Below are positions 53,692 to 53,959 of a DNA stretch of 53,959 nt, in pieces. Below the pieces are notes generated by a model. That model saw only the letters and a list, made by a program, of their open reading frames with translations, was not told the origin of the DNA and searched no databases. Each line of letters opens with the position of its first letter. Position 1 is the first letter of the stretch. The position numbers were made by a program, and so were the translations under genes. The DNA lies in contig DASUZB010000147.1 of NCBI GenBank assembly GCA_036377075.1, forward strand, positions 1 through 53,959, given 5' to 3'. This stretch comes from DASUZB01 sp036377075. GTDB lineage: Bacteria; Actinomycetota; CALGFH01.

Positions 53692-53697
53692 TAGACT
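53692..53697 (+). promoter_or_regulatory. Putative -10 box (TAGACT) of a leaderless gene
   Basis: TAGACT is followed by 7 bases and GTG 53705. No ribosome-binding site is seen between them. Confidence 0.42.
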
Positions 53698-53704
53698 GCC
53701 GCAC

Positions 53705-53959
53705 GTGCGCGCCCGTCCCACTTCACCTCCCGCCGCCGAGCCGGAGGCGCCGGCGCCGCGGCGGCCCGCCCCATCGGCGTACCAGCTGCGGCCGGCCGAG
53801 GCGCTGTGGCTCGGCGGCAGCGCCGTGGCCGCCGCGCTGTGCTGGGCGTCCCTGGCCACCGCGCACCTGGGCGTGCTCTCGGTCGGGTCGGTGCTGGGGA
53901 CCGCCGCGGCGATGCTCGCGGCGCTGGCCGTGCCCGCCTGGCTGTCCCTGCGCCGCGGC
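53705..53959 (+). CDS. Membrane protein, N-terminal part (cut by window edge)
   Basis: From GTG 53705 the frame runs to the right edge for 85 residues: a Pro/Ala-rich start (TSPPAAEPEAPAPRRPAPSA), then QLRPAEALWLGGSAVAAALC, a likely membrane helix, and a second helix (SVLGTAAAMLAALAVPAWLS). Together with its glycan-cluster setting this could be another polytopic envelope enzyme, but the fragment is too short to assign. Confidence 0.55.
   Translation, partial: MRARPTSPPAAEPEAPAPRRPAPSAYQLRPAEALWLGGSAVAAALCWASLATAHLGVLSVGSVLGTAAAMLAALAVPAWLSLRRG

Overview
The window is strongly G+C-rich chromosomal DNA with G or C at most third codon positions, frequent GTG starts and some TTG starts. The gene content points to an actinobacterium (Actinomycetota). 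The markers are a 13E12/DUF222-type HNH gene, two ECF42-type sigma factors (one with its DGPF/YCII partner), a WS/DGAT acyltransferase, a GNAT/ADP-forming acyl-CoA synthetase fusion, and LytR-CpsA-Psr, short AMP-ligase and rhamnose genes lying together. Nothing here fixes order or genus. No rRNA, tRNA, CRISPR array or clear prophage was seen. Several genes carry a TAnnnT hexamer 6 to 8 bases before the start codon and no leader, which suggests leaderless transcription.

Region 1 (1-19.1 kb) is general metabolism and regulation. It holds a PPOX-type flavoprotein (cut by the window edge), an ECF42 sigma factor, a GH65 disaccharide phosphorylase with a beta-phosphoglucomutase-like HAD enzyme, a Ca2+-type P-type ATPase, a WS/DGAT acyltransferase and a DoxX-like protein. 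These are followed by the GNAT/acyl-CoA synthetase, a dihydrofolate reductase-like protein with DGPF/YCII protein and ECF42 sigma factor in one operon, a NarL-type response regulator, a 2-hydroxyacid dehydrogenase, a SnoaL-like protein and an AzlCD amino-acid exporter.

Region 2 (19.2-47.5 kb) is a long envelope-glycan neighbourhood. It has three GT-C type membrane glycosyltransferases (19261, 25746, 39462), three family-2 glycosyltransferases plus one fused to a methyltransferase, several SAM methyltransferases, and a flippase-like multi-span protein. It also has a LytR-CpsA-Psr ligase, a sugar nucleotidylyltransferase, dTDP-4-dehydrorhamnose reductase and a hexapeptide acyltransferase. Two peptidoglycan hydrolase-type proteins (SpoIID-like, PGRP amidase) lie at its end. 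The DPM-like plus GT-C combination suggests polyprenyl-phosphate sugars used outside the membrane; LytR-CpsA-Psr proteins attach such glycans to peptidoglycan. Embedded in this region are a branched-polyamine synthase-like protein, a frameshifted rhomboid pseudoprotease, and a two-gene unit encoding a membrane-anchored receiver-like protein and an LPMTG surface protein behind a near-consensus promoter.

Region 3 (47.6-51.0 kb) is a patch of decay. It contains a pentapeptide/DinB gene cut off beside an intact DUF222-HNH gene, a frameshifted small membrane protein and a phosphotransferase with two frameshifts. Region 4 (51.0-54.0 kb) returns to envelope glycans: a GT-B glycosyltransferase with an inserted beta-rich segment, a methyltransferase paralogous to the one at 37.8 kb, and the start of a membrane protein.
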